From contig CAZTBB010000030.1 in the NCBI GenBank assembly GCA_964611755.1, positions 1 to 21,443 of the forward strand: 21,443 nucleotides of DNA, in the 5' to 3' direction. How positions within the stretch are numbered: the stretch's first letter is position 1; each line of letters starts with the position of its first letter. The notes beneath the pieces are model-generated. The model did no database searches and was not told where the DNA came from. It was given only the letters and a program-made list of their open reading frames with translations. Both the position numbers and the translations under genes were made by a program. Shown piece after piece: positions 21,312-21,443 of this stretch. This DNA is from CAZTBB01 sp964611755. Its GTDB lineage: Bacteria; Pseudomonadota; Alphaproteobacteria; Micavibrionales; Micavibrionaceae.

Positions 21312-21443
21312 ATGTCTAAGGAAAAATTTGAAAGAACGAAGCCTCATGCGAATATCGGAACGATTGGTCACGTTGACCATGGTAAGACGACGCTGACGGC
21401 TGCGATTGCTGGATTGTTCGGGAATGGCGAGAGCGTTGACAAG
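21312..21443 (+). CDS. tuf: Elongation factor Tu, N-terminal fragment (cut by window edge)
   Basis: The first 44 codons of EF-Tu, the GTPase that brings aminoacyl-tRNA to the ribosome. MSKEKFERTKPHANIGTIGH is followed by VDHGKTTLTAAIAG, containing the P-loop GHVDHGKT (19-26). The window ends at residue 44, before the switch I effector region. Where most EF-Tu proteins read TKVLAEKGGA or similar after the P-loop helix, this one reads AGLFGNGESVDK, an unusual stretch but in frame with no break. GGTGAG about 7 nt before ATG is the ribosome site. The gene follows its own promoter after a terminator, so it is not in a str operon here. Confidence 0.95.
   Translation, partial: MSKEKFERTKPHANIGTIGHVDHGKTTLTAAIAGLFGNGESVDK

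Noticed and set aside
1..21443. CRISPR array
   Set aside because: No series of regularly spaced direct repeats of 20-40 bp was seen anywhere; only short dyads and one 13-bp repeat pair.

Overview
The window looks like part of the chromosome of an alphaproteobacterium, possibly close to the Micavibrionales or Rhodospirillales. The gene families point that way: DUF2924 beside a large serine recombinase, a ParB-like/DNA-methyltransferase fusion followed by a DUF5681 protein, and a PhrB-like iron-sulfur photolyase with DUF2256. Taxonomy is an inference, because no rRNA is present.

Positions 1 to about 10,430 are an accessory island. From the left it holds: a minus-strand pair of a cut-off QueC-like PP-loop enzyme of the long QatC/Cap9-like kind and a 191-residue partner, driven by a strong promoter overlaid with TGACA/TGTCA dyads; a densely self-complementary stretch (about 1363-1510) containing a 75-nt tRNA-sized fold; a lipoprotein gene translationally coupled to a GIY-YIG nuclease gene; a ParB-like/DNA methyltransferase with an unusual DEPY motif; a DUF5681 protein; a shared bidirectional terminator; a PD-(D/E)XK nuclease fused to a DUF2075 helicase; a DUF2924 protein; an AT-rich Mrr-like nuclease gene; and a large serine recombinase. 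Most of these genes act on nucleic acids or belong to defence-linked families. The recombinase is the likely mobility gene, but neither end of the element can be fixed here.

Positions 10,430 to 10,806 are a gene-free junction with a perfect 9-bp hairpin, followed by a complete tRNA-Trp(CCA) on the minus strand.

Positions 10,917 to 17,601 form a signalling locus. An NtrC-type sigma-54 activator reads leftward. To its right are dyad sites placed like enhancers, then a near-perfect -24/-12 promoter, then a rightward run: a small single-pass membrane protein, two response regulators that share a previously unfamiliar N-terminal region with a [YF]xCHDxDI motif, and a hybrid histidine kinase with PilJ-like sensor, PAS, PAS, HisKA, HATPase, REC and HPt modules. 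The simplest model is that the kinase phosphorelay feeds the two regulators, and the NtrC-type protein switches the operon on through sigma-54.

Positions 17,606 to 19,283 hold an overlapping photolyase-DUF2256 pair on the minus strand. Two unrecognised genes follow, diverging from each other (19,361-19,984 minus and 20,207-21,121 plus). After a clear terminator, the window ends in the first 44 codons of tuf (EF-Tu), which has its own promoter.
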